Source: Sinohyriopsis cumingii
Taxonomy: Eukaryota; Mollusca; Bivalvia; Unionida; Unionidae
DNA length: 64,000 bases
Reading direction: 5' to 3'
NCBI GenBank assembly: GCA_028554795.2
Contig: CM068835.1
Location: 56,969,219 to 57,033,218, forward strand
Part shown: in pieces, positions 63,163-64,000 of the stretch
Position numbering within the stretch: the first letter of the stretch is position 1
Layout of the letters: every line of letters starts with the position of its first letter
Translations under genes and position numbers: made by a program
Notes under the pieces: model-generated
Databases searched by the model: none
What the model was told of the DNA's origin: nothing
Seen by the model: the letters and a program-made list of their open reading frames with translations, nothing else

Positions 63163-64000
63163 CACAAGAAATTCTATACGAAGTTTGATCTGTAGGTATA
63201 AAAGCTATCTGCAAAATCTTACATAATATTTCTTTCCTTAGAACTAGAGTCAGTCAGCATTTTTACCGTCCACAAACATTATTTTCTTAACAAATACAAC
63301 CACTCAATGTTAGACGAATAACTTCGATCTATTTAAGTTCTGCCGTTTCAAACGTTAACAAAATATGTAACAACCTGACAAGAACTCTCAGCCGCATGCC
63401 AGATTCTTTTTCATAGTTTGACAATGAAGTACATTTAACTCTCATCAACAAAAACATTTCATTTGGGGTTATAAATCTAGGACAAGGATAAACGAAACAT
63501 TTGTAACATTGGGTTAACCAAAGTCAGTCAGTGTGCTTATCGTGCAACAATAAGTGGTATGTTTAGTGAGAAAATTCAATCTAGGACGTCAAGAGAAATG
63601 AATACAGTATTATAAATTCATGCAGCATCATTGCCAATCTAGAATTATAAAGGTAAGTTAAAATACTTAATCATGTGTGTATTCTCCTCTCCATCATGTT
63701 AAGTTTGTGTGTGTGCGTAAGCATCCCTGTTCTTTTCTCTTCTTTCATTCCATGTGTGTAGGAACCTTTCTTTTTTCCTTTCACTTCACTGGTTAGGGTT
63801 ATAGGGAAAATAAAGGTGATAAGGGACAGTAGTTACGTTCATAATATGATAGTAGGAGAGTTATTGACGTTAGAATTTGTTTGTATTTTGTTTATAAGGG
63901 GATGATGTGGAATTAATGGAACAGCTAGTTGTTCTTTCTAAGGGATTTAATGGTTTCTTTATACCCTTTTATTACATCCTACCCTGTGTGGCAAGCAGAT
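63163..64000. other. No gene recognised
   Basis: AT-rich sequence with no supported exon or repeat. Confidence 0.45.

Overview
The window looks like intergenic DNA from a large, repeat-rich animal genome, most likely a marine mollusc. It is AT-rich. Long open frames are rare, and most of them are by-products of simple repeats or old transposons. Three features suggest a mollusc or related lophotrochozoan: tRNA-derived SINEs with a conserved body, abundant (TA)n and (GT)n arrays, and repeat units whose wording is typical of molluscan genomes. No bacterial-style operons, functional rRNA or tRNA genes, or CRISPR arrays were seen. The assignment rests on pattern memory, not on a database search.

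Layout. 1-9 kb: diverged tandem duplications, a SINE nested in another SINE, a 430-bp trinucleotide array and a block of roughly 200-240-bp tandem units. 9-18 kb: a hAT-type MITE with perfect 8-bp target duplications, long (TA)n arrays, the 3' end of a LINE, and two diverged copies of one interspersed repeat. 18-22 kb: a decayed LINE reverse transcriptase on the minus strand, flanked by short units of one repeat family. 22-28 kb: a candidate two-exon gene (minus), several SINEs and a broken mariner transposase. 28-37 kb: mostly empty, with one RING-finger exon on the minus strand. 37.7-40.7 kb: a Ty3/Gypsy element with both LTRs but a heavily deleted interior. 40.8-53 kb: repeat blocks, a possible TIR pair, a second hAT MITE and a head-to-head SINE pair. 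53.7-62.6 kb: a fossil self-synthesising DNA transposon or virus-like element of the Polinton/Maverick class.

The Polinton fossil is the main result. On the plus strand it carries a protein-primed family B DNA polymerase broken by stops, frameshifts and a nested LINE fragment. Converging on it from the minus strand is a retroviral-type integrase whose catalytic D, D and E are still visible in one frame. Behind the integrase is a parvovirus-VP1-like phospholipase A2 domain with a changed active site. Small coding-like remnants on both sides (a SAP-like motif, a zinc-ribbon-like ORF, a basic small-protein remnant near 62 kb) fit the same element. No capsid, packaging ATPase or protease was recognised. 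Every copy seen is defective.

Few host genes can be supported. The best candidates are the terminal RING exon at 34.55-34.73 kb and the two-exon minus-strand gene at 23.0-23.6 kb; both rest on splice-site quality and reading frame only.
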